A stretch of DNA of 28,333 bases, from contig USCC01000016.1 in assembly GCA_900553035.1 (NCBI GenBank), positions 1-28,333 of the forward strand. Reading direction: 5' to 3'. Source of the DNA: an uncultured Rhodospirillaceae bacterium (lineage in GTDB: Bacteria > Pseudomonadota > Alphaproteobacteria > CAAGCB01 > CAG-977). Numbering within the stretch: position 1 is the stretch's first letter; each line of letters starts with the position of its first letter. A program made the position numbers and the translations under genes. The notes under the pieces were generated by a model, which saw only the letters and a program-made list of their open reading frames with translations, was not told the DNA's origin and searched no databases. Positions 6,076-15,042 of this stretch are shown here, piece after piece.

Positions 6076-6459
6076 ATGATGCGTCTGTTTTTTGCTGTAT
6101 TCTTCCTTTTAACGGCATCGGTCACGGTTTCGGCCGCACAGGAGGTCGGGTTTTACGTCGATGAAACCGCCGAACGCCTGGCAAAAGACGATACATGTCC
6201 GGAGGAACAGCATTTCGATGAAAAAAAAGGATCCTGTGAACCCGTCTGCATTCCCAACCCGTGCGGAAGCAAATTCTGCGTTCCCAAGGATAAACACGGC
6301 TATGAATGTCTGGACTGCTACACCGATGGAGACTGTCCTATCCGGTATGGATGTGCTGACAATAATAAATGTATTGCATACTGCGACGCTGTTTTTGAAA
6401 ATCCCAAAGAGATGATCGGAAAGCCTTGTCTCGGAGGTATTATTTATAAGGTTTATTAA
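6076..6459 (+). CDS. Secreted cysteine-rich protein
   Basis: A Sec-exported protein of about 127 residues. A hydrophobic signal peptide (RLFFAVFFLLTASVTVSAA) probably ends near VSAAQ. The mature part has 12 cysteines in about 85 residues, with spacings such as CEPVCIPNPC, CLDCYTDGDC and CDAVF, which recall EGF-like or other disulphide-knotted repeats. It is acidic and hydrophilic and ends IIYKVY. AGGAG at 6067-6071 favours the paired ATGs at 6076/6079 over an ATG at 6061 or a TTG at 6043. The even cysteine count suggests up to six disulphides formed in the periplasm or outside the cell. No family was recognised. Confidence 0.8.
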   Translation: MMRLFFAVFFLLTASVTVSAAQEVGFYVDETAERLAKDDTCPEEQHFDEKKGSCEPVCIPNPCGSKFCVPKDKHGYECLDCYTDGDCPIRYGCADNNKCIAYCDAVFENPKEMIGKPCLGGIIYKVY

Positions 6460-6462
6460 AAG

Positions 6463-6494
6463 AAATCCTCCGTCTGTAGAAGAACGGAGGATTT
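6463..6494. terminator. Bidirectional terminator between Cys-rich gene and T6SS operon
   Basis: AAATCCTCCGT (6463-6473) pairs perfectly with ACGGAGGATTT (6484-6494) around a 10-base loop. T-runs follow on + (ATTTTTCTTATT) and, less strictly, on - (ATTTCTTTTAAT). It stops both the cysteine-rich gene and the convergent T6SS operon, whose last stop codon is four bases away. Confidence 0.85.
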
Positions 6495-6497
6495 TTC

Positions 6498-9400
6498 TTA
6501 TTCTCCGGCGGTTGGATTTTCCGCCGAAAGCCAGTTTCGTTTTGTCGGCCATTCATCAGGTTTGAAAATATTCCGGTTGAATTTGACCGTCACGAAATAG
6601 ACGAACCTTGCCCCGCCGCGGTCACGGATCGTTATGGGCACATATGTTTGATCCGTCGCGGGATCGTAATGACCGCCGTATTTCAGGTAAATCCTGAAAA
6701 TCGCCCAGTAATCGCTGAATTTCACCTGTGCTTCGGGTGTTTCATCGCCGGAAAGCTTGTAGAAATTCAGAGTGATCGGCGAAGAAGCCTTTCCCTGTCC
6801 GATCATGGTTTCCGATGTCATCGCTGTGCTGAAACGCCGGGGCTTTCCGGCGCCGGGCATTTTGACCTCGATATACCTGAAACGGTTAATCGCTGCGACT
6901 TCGCCGCCTTTCAGCAGAGCGTTCTGCAGCTCGATCGGCGCCTGATACAGTGTCCAGATCAAAGGTTTCCCTGTGTCTGTAAGACTGTCCGCGACTTTCA
7001 GAATATCCGAAGCCCAGTCGAGTGCCTCGCGGTTTTTAAACAGCGCCAGTTTCCTGTCCAGCAGAGGCCTTTCCGCTTTTTCCGCTTCTGCGGCCGGAGG
7101 TGTCACCGTCTGCAGAAGCCGGGCCAGTTTTTCCATCTGTTTCGGCGTGACCGTCCGTGAACCGCCGCAATTCCGACACAGGGGGAAAGCGCTCATTTCA
7201 CGGAGGGTTTTCTGGAATCCGTCTTCAAGCTTTTTTTCGTTTTCATGGCGCAGCAGGCCGACGCCGTTATCCACGAAATCGTTCCACCAGGCAATCCGAC
7301 TGCGCGGCGCCGTAGTGTAAACGTTGAAGAACGTGTTCTGCAGCTCCTGTTCCGACAGAGAGCTCAGTTTATCCCAGGCTTTTTCCGGTTCGGCCGGCAG
7401 TTCCGCCCACGCATTCAGCGTCTTTGTCCCGGCATCCGTAAACAGAGGCGTCAGCATGTTCAGCCGGTCGCTGATCAAAGCGGTATAGTCGGCTTTTTCC
7501 TTTTTCAGATCCCCGGACAGAAGCGTATCATCAATGCCTTTCAGGATATTGAGGCATTGGGCGTACACAATCCGAAGCAGGGAATTGACCTTGAACGCCT
7601 TCATTGTATCCAGACGGCGCTTGAATTCTTCCCATGACGCCGCCGGAACGTAAACGTTGTCCGGATAAGTCCCCCAGTAGCGCAGGTAACTGTCCAGATA
7701 TTTTTCAAAAACGCCCAGCTCTTCATCATAGCGGCGGTATTCCTCCATGAATGTCGGCGGCAGAATTTCCTGCGGTCCGAATTTCCGATCCTTCATGAAC
7801 GGGGCGGCGATGCGGAACAGATCTTCCAGCAGCTGTTTTGTCATGGCCGGATCGTACCCTTTGTTGTACTGCAGGTCGCCCATGGCTTCCCGAGCCAGCT
7901 GTTCAGAGATGTCGAAAACGCTTCTGTCCCCGGCGTTTGCCGCGATGAAGTTGTACATTTCCGTTTCCGTTGAAGGCAGCTTCCGCAATTCGGCGTCCAG
8001 AATGATGAAGCGGTTCAGATCCGCCTGCATCAGCAGCATTTTCCGGATATCCTCAGCGGCGGCGGCGATTTCCTCGTTGCCGGCGTACGGCTTGACGGCA
8101 GCGTCATAAGCGGCCAGAGCGTCCTTGATGTTTCTCTGTGTTTTGACCCAGTTCGTTTTGAAATCGCCGTTCTGTATTTCCTCTGCGTCCGGAATGCCAA
8201 GCTCCGCCGTTTTTTCATACAGCTTCTGCAGAATGCGGAAGGTGTAGCCCGAAATATCCGGTTTTTCAAAAAACTGCCACTGATAAAGAGGATTATCCCT
8301 TAAATCCCCGATACTTTCGCGAACGAGGGAAGCCTCTGCCGACAGTTTCTTTGATACGTTCCTTTCCGATTCCTTCAGGTATTTCCGCACAGTATTCTGA
8401 GGCATTTCCTCCTGTGTGAAAAGAGCGGCGTGACGGCGGACAAAATTGAAATCGTCCCTGAAACGGCCTTCATATTCCTTAAGGGCATAACGCAAAAGGA
8501 CGTCAATTGAAATACCACTGTCCAGAAAGCCGCGCCTGCCGGCGGTTTTTTTGCCGGCGCTTCCTTCCTCCTCCGGTTCAAGAGGAAAGGTCGCCTGTAT
8601 TTCGCGGACGGTTTTCTCCATCTGCCCGGCCAGCTGAGCCTGCTGACGAACCAGATCGTTCCATCGGCGGACGGTGTCGTTCAGCTGTTCAACCGTCGAG
8701 ATCCGGCCCAGCGTTTTTGTCAGTGCGTTCAGAGTCTCATGCGTTTCCTCCAGCTGTCTGGAAAGCCGGACGGCCGAACGGATTTTGGAATACGTCGCCT
8801 GAGGATAGGCATCCAGCCGGTTCCACGCCGCCAGAATGGAATTCAGCCCCGTTTTCTGTGCATTGAAAAATGCTTCGGAATGGATGTAGGCGGAATCCAT
8901 GGTCATGGTGTGCTTGCGGTCGTATTTCGGCAGAAAGCTGTCCAGAAGGCTCATCGTATCGCCGGAAATACCGGGAATCAGATAGCTGATCATGGGCTTC
9001 AGCCGGAATTGACCCGACGTGAACAGGCTCGTGAAATCTTCGTCTTCGACCGAATTGAGGAGCGAAAACGAATCGATGACATCGCGTTTGTTGTCGTTCA
9101 GGACGGACATTTCCCCCTGCGCGATAAGCTTTTCGCCGACGCTTTTGATGACGGGCGTCCGAACCAGAATGCCGTACAGCTGGTTTAAAATAAAGGCCTT
9201 ATCGTCGTATCCCATACCCGGTTCGTCCCCAAAGACAAGCAGGCTGGCGGTTTTGAAACCAAACGGAGCGATATTCAGACTTTCCCTTTCGGAAAACACT
9301 TCGAAAAAGAACTGCATCCGCGAAGAGGTACTTCCTTCCAGAGGGTCATTGTTCAGGACATATTTGCCATCGCCCGTTTTTTTAATCAAAGGCGAATTGA

Positions 9401-10877
9401 AAACGCCGTTCCCCTGCAGCAGGGGCGTCAGCGAGGCATAATAATCCGTTGCCGCCGCTAGTGAATCTTTCAGCCGGGGCGCTTTGAAATACGCTGCGGA
9501 CAGCCAGACCGTCCCCGTGGCCAGCATGAACAGGCACAGCAGATATTTCGGAATATTGCGCCGGATCTGCTCGGCATAGGTAAAGAACGCATTCGGCGAG
9601 GAGCGGAATACAACTTTGTGCAGCAGATCGCGGATGAAATAAGGACGGGCGTTTGCTTTGGGTTCGCGGGGAATCGGGGCTTCTTCAACGGAACGGCCGC
9701 AGAGTTTCGCGAACGAAGGGCTGAGCGTGACTTCCCCGTCTTTGGCCGAGGTGAAAAAAACGCCTTCCAGAACGGCATTGTCCGCACCGTGGAAGTTGCC
9801 TTCTCCGAACAGGGCGCGCAGGTAAATGCTCAGGTTCTGATACAGTTTGTCAAAATTATCCGGGAAAAGGTAAATTTTTCCCGTGATTTCCATGCGGTTT
9901 GAAAGAGCGGACAGCTTTGTCGCGACATTCCGGGACAGCATGCTTTTTTCGCATCCGGCATGAAGGCGGGCGATCAGGCCGTCCCAGAATTCCCTGAACT
10001 CCCCGGCGTCATAGCGCGCTTCGGAATTGCCGTTGATCCATCCGAAAATCTGAGAACGCAGGTCATCATTGATGCCCATGACATATTCGTTGAATCCGTT
10101 GACCATGTCGGCTTTCGTTACGACAACGTAACAGGGCAGGTACATCCCGATGGTGTGCAGTAACTGTCCGATTTCCGTCGTCATCAGGATGGCTTTCTGC
10201 TGAGTCAGGGCTTCGTCATCGGCCAGCAGAGCATCGGCCGGAAGGGTGATGATCAGGCCGTCCAGAGGCTTTTTATAACGTTTACGGCGCAAGAGCCGGC
10301 CGATGTAGTTCCATTCGGCACTGCTGCCGTTCAGCCAGCGGTCAAAAAAGACGCGGCCGTTGACATCGCATATGACGGCTTTCGCCCCCAGCCACAGGCG
10401 AAGAGGAAGGCTTTTCTTTTCATCGCCGTTGTTTTCCTCTTCCGCGGACACGACCAGTTCCAGCTCACTGCCGCGCAAGAGGGACGATTTGCCCGACATC
10501 GGTTCGCCCACAATGATGAACCACGGCTGTTCGTACAGTTTTCGGCTGTGCATCTGAAGCAGGTTCAGCCCCTGTTTGAACAGGATATTGATTCTGACGA
10601 TCTGGTCGGAAAGCATCTGTTTGGCTTTCTGATGCGCACTTCCGCCGCGGACAAGCTGAGCCAGATGGTGCCAGATCATCAGGTCTTTTCGTATTTCCGA
10701 GGTTTCCTTGACCTTCAGCTGCTTTCTTTTGAATTTGCGGTACAGAGGCAGGCCGATAAAAAAGACGGCGGCCAGGACGGCCAGAACAATAACGGCCCAG
10801 ATCAGCCACGAAGGCACAGCCCCCACATCCGCAGACGGAAGAGCCGGTTTCATCATATTGTCCATCGAATTATTCAT
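6498..10877 (-). CDS. tssM: T6SS membrane-complex protein TssM (IcmF)
   Basis: At 1459 residues this is the inner-membrane anchor of the T6SS, which spans the periplasm and contacts TssL and the outer-membrane lipoprotein. One membrane helix lies at about residues 23-45, then a cytoplasmic GTPase-like domain with a Walker A motif GEPMSGKS (124-131). A second helix at about 445-466 (YLLCLFMLATGTVWLSA) is followed by a periplasmic part of about 1000 residues. Only one helix is seen before the nucleotide-binding domain, where many TssM proteins have two. It is also longer than the usual 1100-1300. It is the last gene of the operon, six bases after tssL. Confidence 0.96.
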   Translation of the reverse strand: MNNSMDNMMKPALPSADVGAVPSWLIWAVIVLAVLAAVFFIGLPLYRKFKRKQLKVKETSEIRKDLMIWHHLAQLVRGGSAHQKAKQMLSDQIVRINILFKQGLNLLQMHSRKLYEQPWFIIVGEPMSGKSSLLRGSELELVVSAEEENNGDEKKSLPLRLWLGAKAVICDVNGRVFFDRWLNGSSAEWNYIGRLLRRKRYKKPLDGLIITLPADALLADDEALTQQKAILMTTEIGQLLHTIGMYLPCYVVVTKADMVNGFNEYVMGINDDLRSQIFGWINGNSEARYDAGEFREFWDGLIARLHAGCEKSMLSRNVATKLSALSNRMEITGKIYLFPDNFDKLYQNLSIYLRALFGEGNFHGADNAVLEGVFFTSAKDGEVTLSPSFAKLCGRSVEEAPIPREPKANARPYFIRDLLHKVVFRSSPNAFFTYAEQIRRNIPKYLLCLFMLATGTVWLSAAYFKAPRLKDSLAAATDYYASLTPLLQGNGVFNSPLIKKTGDGKYVLNNDPLEGSTSSRMQFFFEVFSERESLNIAPFGFKTASLLVFGDEPGMGYDDKAFILNQLYGILVRTPVIKSVGEKLIAQGEMSVLNDNKRDVIDSFSLLNSVEDEDFTSLFTSGQFRLKPMISYLIPGISGDTMSLLDSFLPKYDRKHTMTMDSAYIHSEAFFNAQKTGLNSILAAWNRLDAYPQATYSKIRSAVRLSRQLEETHETLNALTKTLGRISTVEQLNDTVRRWNDLVRQQAQLAGQMEKTVREIQATFPLEPEEEGSAGKKTAGRRGFLDSGISIDVLLRYALKEYEGRFRDDFNFVRRHAALFTQEEMPQNTVRKYLKESERNVSKKLSAEASLVRESIGDLRDNPLYQWQFFEKPDISGYTFRILQKLYEKTAELGIPDAEEIQNGDFKTNWVKTQRNIKDALAAYDAAVKPYAGNEEIAAAAEDIRKMLLMQADLNRFIILDAELRKLPSTETEMYNFIAANAGDRSVFDISEQLAREAMGDLQYNKGYDPAMTKQLLEDLFRIAAPFMKDRKFGPQEILPPTFMEEYRRYDEELGVFEKYLDSYLRYWGTYPDNVYVPAASWEEFKRRLDTMKAFKVNSLLRIVYAQCLNILKGIDDTLLSGDLKKEKADYTALISDRLNMLTPLFTDAGTKTLNAWAELPAEPEKAWDKLSSLSEQELQNTFFNVYTTAPRSRIAWWNDFVDNGVGLLRHENEKKLEDGFQKTLREMSAFPLCRNCGGSRTVTPKQMEKLARLLQTVTPPAAEAEKAERPLLDRKLALFKNREALDWASDILKVADSLTDTGKPLIWTLYQAPIELQNALLKGGEVAAINRFRYIEVKMPGAGKPRRFSTAMTSETMIGQGKASSPITLNFYKLSGDETPEAQVKFSDYWAIFRIYLKYGGHYDPATDQTYVPITIRDRGGARFVYFVTVKFNRNIFKPDEWPTKRNWLSAENPTAGE

Positions 10878-10883
10878 CTGCGT

Positions 10884-11639
10884 TTACTCCGCATTTTCAG
10901 AAAAAAGAGTTTGACTCGCCTCGGGACGACGGTTGCCCGCCCTGTCGCTGCGAATTGTTTTCGGAATGGCGCTTTCAGCGGCGACGAACAGCGTCTGGCG
11001 AAAGTCCTCCGTCGCTTTCAGAAAGGCCGACAGGTTGATGCCGAACGCGATGGTCATGAACACCGCAGACAGGACAAGGGCAAGCCGAACGGATTTGAAC
11101 GGGCTTTTTTGCTTTGCGGCGGCCGTTTTCAGTATTCCCGGATCAACCGGCGTCAGGACTTCGGACGAAACATCGAATTTTGAACGTGAAAAACGCGAAG
11201 CACAGACCTTCATCCGCCGTTCAATGTATTCGGGATTGTTGCGGTGAATACCGTCGAACCCCAGACCCATCATCGTATAAAACACTTCAAGGATTTTTCC
11301 CGAATCCGGATCATCCAGAGCTTCGGCCAGTATATCGAAGAATTTTTCATCGCCGGACAGTTCGTTATAGTTCCGAGCCATTTCCCGCCATTCGTGGCTG
11401 AATGGGAATCCCCCTTCCTTCACCATATAGTCCACAAAGAAAATCAGCGGCCGTTCAATGCGGGAAAATTCCTTTTCCAAAGCGGGCGATTTGGCGGCAT
11501 CCTCTTTTGCTTCGGCCAGCAACATGTTGATCCGGTTCCGGAACTCTTCTCTGTCCGGCACGTTCCCGGCATTGATGTACTGTCCGTAATCGCAGATGCA
11601 CGTCAGCAGAGGACGGCAGAGTTTTTCCAGGTCGTTCAT
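10884..11639 (-). CDS. tssL: T6SS membrane-complex protein TssL (DotU/IcmH)
   Basis: A 251-residue partner of TssM. The cytoplasmic helical domain fills residues 1-180 and contains the family-type segments RIERPLIFFVDYMV (60-73) and ILEVFYTMMGLGFDG (116-130). One membrane helix follows at about 184-206, then a periplasmic tail of about 45 residues. There is no C-terminal peptidoglycan-binding (OmpA-like) domain, so envelope anchoring must come from TssM, the lipoprotein or an unlinked protein. The start lies one base after the tssK stop. Confidence 0.94.
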   Translation of the reverse strand: MNDLEKLCRPLLTCICDYGQYINAGNVPDREEFRNRINMLLAEAKEDAAKSPALEKEFSRIERPLIFFVDYMVKEGGFPFSHEWREMARNYNELSGDEKFFDILAEALDDPDSGKILEVFYTMMGLGFDGIHRNNPEYIERRMKVCASRFSRSKFDVSSEVLTPVDPGILKTAAAKQKSPFKSVRLALVLSAVFMTIAFGINLSAFLKATEDFRQTLFVAAESAIPKTIRSDRAGNRRPEASQTLFSENAE

Positions 11640-11640
11640 T

Positions 11641-13026
11641 TTAATCCTTCCTTGTTTTGCCGCCGATGACCGTCAGGAACAACGACGCTTCCAGGTTCGG
11701 GAACATGTTGCCGGCATAATCAATGACAATGCCTTTTTCTTCACAGATTTCACGCCATGTGCGCGGCGTTTCATCCAACTGCAACCTGAACCACAGCGTA
11801 TTGCTCAGGCTGGGCAGGAAACGCGGCGGATAACGCATTTCGGTCAGCTTGACCCCGCGGGCGCGCATCCGCTTTGCTCCGGGATTGATCAGCTTGAACG
11901 TATCGCCCTTTTCCAGAGCGGTGATGACAGTTCTGTCCTCCGCATCGCAGTGAACGGCCAGATAATATTCGTCGGCCTTGACGATATTGTCCGCGGACAG
12001 CTCGGCATACAGATATTCGCCCCCCTCGTCCGGCCGGAAAGTCAGACGGATGTAACTGGCGCCGCCTTCGGACGAGATCAGCGAACGGATATCGTTCATC
12101 AGCTCAAAAAACTGAGGCGCACAGTTGAAATGAACGAAATTCTGGATGTCCTTAATGTCATTCATCGGGTGCAAACCCATCAGTTCCGCCAGGAACGACC
12201 GGAGCTCCAGATACAGCGCAAAAGGCGTCAGGTTCGGCAGTGACAGAAGGCACGACAGCCTGTTTTCATACAGGTTCAGAATACGCAGTTGCAGAACGTT
12301 GTACGCATTGATTCCCGAAAAATTTTCCGGCTTGAACTGTGCTACCGTCAAATCGTTCAAGAGCTTGTCGCGACACCGGCGGACTTCGTACAGCAGATCG
12401 GTGACATGCCCGCTCAGGGCACAGTCGCTCGTCAAGATCATGAACGGCGGGACGTATTTTTCATCAATGATCAGCTTTTTATCCGCCCCTTCATCCGAAA
12501 CGGCGGTCAGCTTCAGAATCGGCAGAACCTGCAGATCCGTGGGATCATCAAACTGCGTGATCAGACGTGCGTTGATTTTGCGCGTGACAAGGGTGATTTC
12601 ATTGTCACCCGTATTTTCATCGCGCACCGTATGCTCGCGGGTCAGGAACATCCGCCGCGACGACGCACCGTCATTTTCGGCCAGATTGGGTTCAAATTCG
12701 GACCACAGCGGAACCGCCAGAAAAAGGGTCAGGTCTTCGGGATGTTCCTTGATGACACCGGACAGATCCAGCGGCGGCAGGACGGTATTCCCGGGCATGC
12801 TGATTTCGGTACCGTCCGGCATCAGCGCGGAAAAACGCTTTACAATGACCCGCGCGGACGCCAGCGCTTCAAGATCCATTTCAAAATCGATCAGCCCGCT
12901 GGGATAAGACATGTAAAACGAGCGGTTCTTGCGTCCGTATAAAAACGCCGTCCGTTGCAGATGCTGCATATGGTGCGGCTGTAAAAACAACCCGTCATTC
13001 CAGTGCAGGAATTCTTCAAAACGCAT
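11641..13026 (-). CDS. tssK: T6SS baseplate protein TssK
   Basis: The 461-residue TssK links the baseplate wedge (TssF/TssG) to the TssL/TssM membrane complex. The family's N-terminal signature is clear: HWNDGLFLQPHHMQHLQR at residues 8-25. DLLYEVRRCRDKLL and the C-terminal region with LPSLSNTLWFRL also match. The length is normal (about 440-460). GGAGAG lies about eight bases before the ATG. It sits between the lipoprotein and tssL genes, which is the usual J-K-L order. Confidence 0.95.
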   Translation of the reverse strand: MRFEEFLHWNDGLFLQPHHMQHLQRTAFLYGRKNRSFYMSYPSGLIDFEMDLEALASARVIVKRFSALMPDGTEISMPGNTVLPPLDLSGVIKEHPEDLTLFLAVPLWSEFEPNLAENDGASSRRMFLTREHTVRDENTGDNEITLVTRKINARLITQFDDPTDLQVLPILKLTAVSDEGADKKLIIDEKYVPPFMILTSDCALSGHVTDLLYEVRRCRDKLLNDLTVAQFKPENFSGINAYNVLQLRILNLYENRLSCLLSLPNLTPFALYLELRSFLAELMGLHPMNDIKDIQNFVHFNCAPQFFELMNDIRSLISSEGGASYIRLTFRPDEGGEYLYAELSADNIVKADEYYLAVHCDAEDRTVITALEKGDTFKLINPGAKRMRARGVKLTEMRYPPRFLPSLSNTLWFRLQLDETPRTWREICEEKGIVIDYAGNMFPNLEASLFLTVIGGKTRKD

Positions 13027-13039
13027 TTTTGTCTCTCCT

Positions 13040-13624
13040 TTATTTCCGGTTTTTCCGCTGATTTTGTTTTTTGCGTTCCAGTTCTTCGCGTTCCGCTCTT
13101 AATTTTTTGATTTCATATTCGGGATCCTGCGGTTTGCTGTAGATCTGGACGACACTTCCCGGTTTGACTTCAAAATAAAGCGAATCCGGCCACAGGAAGG
13201 CCGTTTTTAAATCAAGTATCAGAATCCGCGAATCCTTTTGGGACAGCGTTTTTTCCGTTTTGCGGGGCAGGTTGGCGACGACCGCCAGCTTTTCCGGCTT
13301 TTTTTCACGCCAGACGTCCCACTCGGCGGCGTTCCGTTTCATCGTGCGCGGTTCGGTCTGTTCGGATGAAAAACTCAGCGTGTGGGGCGCCAGCCCTTTC
13401 CGGACGGGATTGCCGACCGCGAAATAGTTTTCAACGGACTGCGCCCGGATTTCGTCCGCCTCATCTGTCGTGACAGCGGCAATGTCGACCTCGACGCTGG
13501 GATAAATGGAATAATACTCTTTCAGCTGCGGCGACAGACCGGCTGTCACCGTCGGTCGGGAATAGCATCCGGCACAGGCAACAACGGCCAATAAAACAAT
13601 CAGGCGCATCATATGTTTTTTCAT
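13040..13624 (-). CDS. T6SS-linked lipoprotein in the tssJ position
   Basis: A 194-residue predicted lipoprotein. The basic start MKKHMMR leads into LIVLLAVVACAGC, with cysteines at 17 and 20 either of which could be lipidated. The gene directly before tssK normally encodes TssJ, the outer-membrane lipoprotein that docks TssM, so that role is inferred. The mature sequence does not show an obvious TssJ pattern. It has DVWREKKPEKLAVVANLP near the middle, ILILDLKTAFLW later, and a highly charged, coiled-coil-like end (KKLRAEREELERKK). AAAGG nine bases before the ATG at 13624 favours this start over a TTG at 13633. Confidence 0.75.
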   Translation of the reverse strand: MKKHMMRLIVLLAVVACAGCYSRPTVTAGLSPQLKEYYSIYPSVEVDIAAVTTDEADEIRAQSVENYFAVGNPVRKGLAPHTLSFSSEQTEPRTMKRNAAEWDVWREKKPEKLAVVANLPRKTEKTLSQKDSRILILDLKTAFLWPDSLYFEVKPGSVVQIYSKPQDPEYEIKKLRAEREELERKKQNQRKNRK

Positions 13625-13644
13625 CTGTTTCAACCTTTAAAAAA

Positions 13645-13836
13645 TCAAATATCATGTTCCGGAGGACGAACGGACGTCCGTTTGTGACAGGACGCCGGTT
13701 CGGAGCTTTCCCCGGTCATAACCTTCCGTTCAAGGCGGAAAGAGTGTTCACAACATTCCCTTAATTCCCGGGCGCCGCCTTTTTCCGACGAAATTCTTTT
13801 GTATTCATCCGTGAACATCATCTGGATAATTGCCAT
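13645..13836 (-). CDS. 63-aa protein repeating part of the DUF6931-like neighbour
   Basis: A small protein with an excellent ribosome binding site: AAGGAAGG five bases before the ATG, which is 13 bases after the upstream stop. The frame is open further upstream, but that part is a lysine/arginine-rich shadow of the neighbour. Residues 19-43 (KGGARELRE...HSFRL...VMTGE) match residues 314-338 of the preceding 394-residue protein at 14 of 25 positions with no gap, and the DNA is alignable too. It is therefore a partial duplicate of the C-terminal part of that gene. It may be a working small partner or a decaying relic. The function is unknown. Confidence 0.62.
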   Translation of the reverse strand: MAIIQMMFTDEYKRISSEKGGARELRECCEHSFRLERKVMTGESSEPASCHKRTSVRPPEHDI

Positions 13837-13849
13837 GTTTTCCTTCCTT

Positions 13850-15034
13850 TTATTTCCGGGATGTCGGCGGGAATTCCGGCCGCCAGCGTGTATAGATTTT
13901 CTTTTCCTCTTCTTCGGAAACGTTTTTTTCCGGTACGGGCACAGAGGAAGGATCGGCCTTCGGAAGTTCTTGTTCTTCATGCGGGGCTTCCCCCTCAATG
14001 ACGCTTAAATCCCAGTTGTTCTGGCCGGTCATCACATCAACGCCCAGATTGAAATAATGTTCGTAGCGTTCCTTTAATTTCCGGGTGCCTCCTTTGTGCA
14101 GGGCGCACATCAGCAGCACCTGACACAGCCCGTTTGCGGCCAGTCCGGGCGGCGTGGGAACGACCTGTTCTCCTTCGGGCAGAAGGTTGCCGCCCGCCCA
14201 GAACGCGCACAGCGCCAGCAGTCCGGCCGGCATGTCCGGGCATTCGTTGCCGGTGTCGAGCGCCTTTTTGGAGTTGGTCTCGTCCGGCGAGACAACCCAG
14301 CGATAGACAGCCTGCAACGCATTGTCGGAGATCTGTTTCCGGTGTTCGGGCATTTGAGGCGGAATAACGGCCTTAATGGTATCGACGGTTTCCTTGCGGA
14401 CGGTCTGGAGCTTTTGCTTCAGTTCATCGGCCGCTTTGAAGATCGGCGAGTTCTCATCTATCGGGTAGGGATCCTGAGCCAGTTTTTCAGCGGCCTTGTC
14501 AAACAGCGCCAGCGGATGGATGCCGTGCACTTTTTCAAATTCCTGATAGGCAATTTCCAACCCGTCTTCGACAAACTTCATGATGTCGGGGTCAACGGCT
14601 GCCCGCGCTTTCTGGTATTCCGCACTCATTTCGGCAATCAGGACTTCCATTTTTGATACCATTTCAGGATCTTCCGCGGGCGGCTCGACTTTGGCAAAAT
14701 CGGGAACGACGGGTTCAAAACTGGCGGCGATATCGTCAATATCGCGTTCATCCGCGGGAACCCGGAGCAGTTCTTCGTTCAGCGACAGGATACAGTTGTA
14801 CACCCACCAGACCGCGGCGCGGCGGTGGGCAATATGCGCCAGCAGTTCACAGGCACATTTAAAACGGCCGATATCGGCGAATTCCCAGACCATATCTTCG
14901 GCTTTTGTCGTGCCTTCAAACAATTCCGCCAGATCGGGCCGGATTTTATAGTTTTCCTTTTCAATCGCGTCCGAAAGTAAAAGATGACGCAATAAGACGA
15001 AATGCCGGTTTAACCATTTTAAATTATCGCTCAT
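13850..15034 (-). CDS. T6SS accessory protein, DUF6931-like
   Basis: A 394-residue soluble protein, helical and acidic, with no signal peptide. Two parts stand out. An N-terminal region contains AHIAHRRAAVWWVYNCIL (67-84). A C-terminal region contains ALQAVYRWVVSPDE (239-252), MPAGLLALCAFWAGGNL (268-284) and KGGTRKLKERYEHYFNLG (314-331). These patterns recall DUF6931, an uncharacterised family found near VgrG genes; this is a tentative recognition. Residues 130-230 between them are a charged helical linker. The tail is Pro/Glu-rich. Its place after the spike genes suggests a spike adaptor, cargo chaperone or immunity-type role. Confidence 0.75.
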   Translation of the reverse strand: MSDNLKWLNRHFVLLRHLLLSDAIEKENYKIRPDLAELFEGTTKAEDMVWEFADIGRFKCACELLAHIAHRRAAVWWVYNCILSLNEELLRVPADERDIDDIAASFEPVVPDFAKVEPPAEDPEMVSKMEVLIAEMSAEYQKARAAVDPDIMKFVEDGLEIAYQEFEKVHGIHPLALFDKAAEKLAQDPYPIDENSPIFKAADELKQKLQTVRKETVDTIKAVIPPQMPEHRKQISDNALQAVYRWVVSPDETNSKKALDTGNECPDMPAGLLALCAFWAGGNLLPEGEQVVPTPPGLAANGLCQVLLMCALHKGGTRKLKERYEHYFNLGVDVMTGQNNWDLSVIEGEAPHEEQELPKADPSSVPVPEKNVSEEEEKKIYTRWRPEFPPTSRK

Positions 15035-15042
15035 TCTTACCT

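Noticed and set aside
10548..11183. Long plus-strand frames inside the T6SS operon (for example 10548-11183, 11596-12243, 19507-20178)
   Set aside because: They are opposite-strand shadows of tssM, tssL, tssK and tssH, with basic, Phe/Arg-rich translations and no ribosome binding sites.
13837..13998. Longer N-terminus for the 63-aa protein
   Set aside because: The upstream part is Lys/Arg-rich and overlaps the 394-aa gene. AAGGAAGG marks the ATG at 13836.
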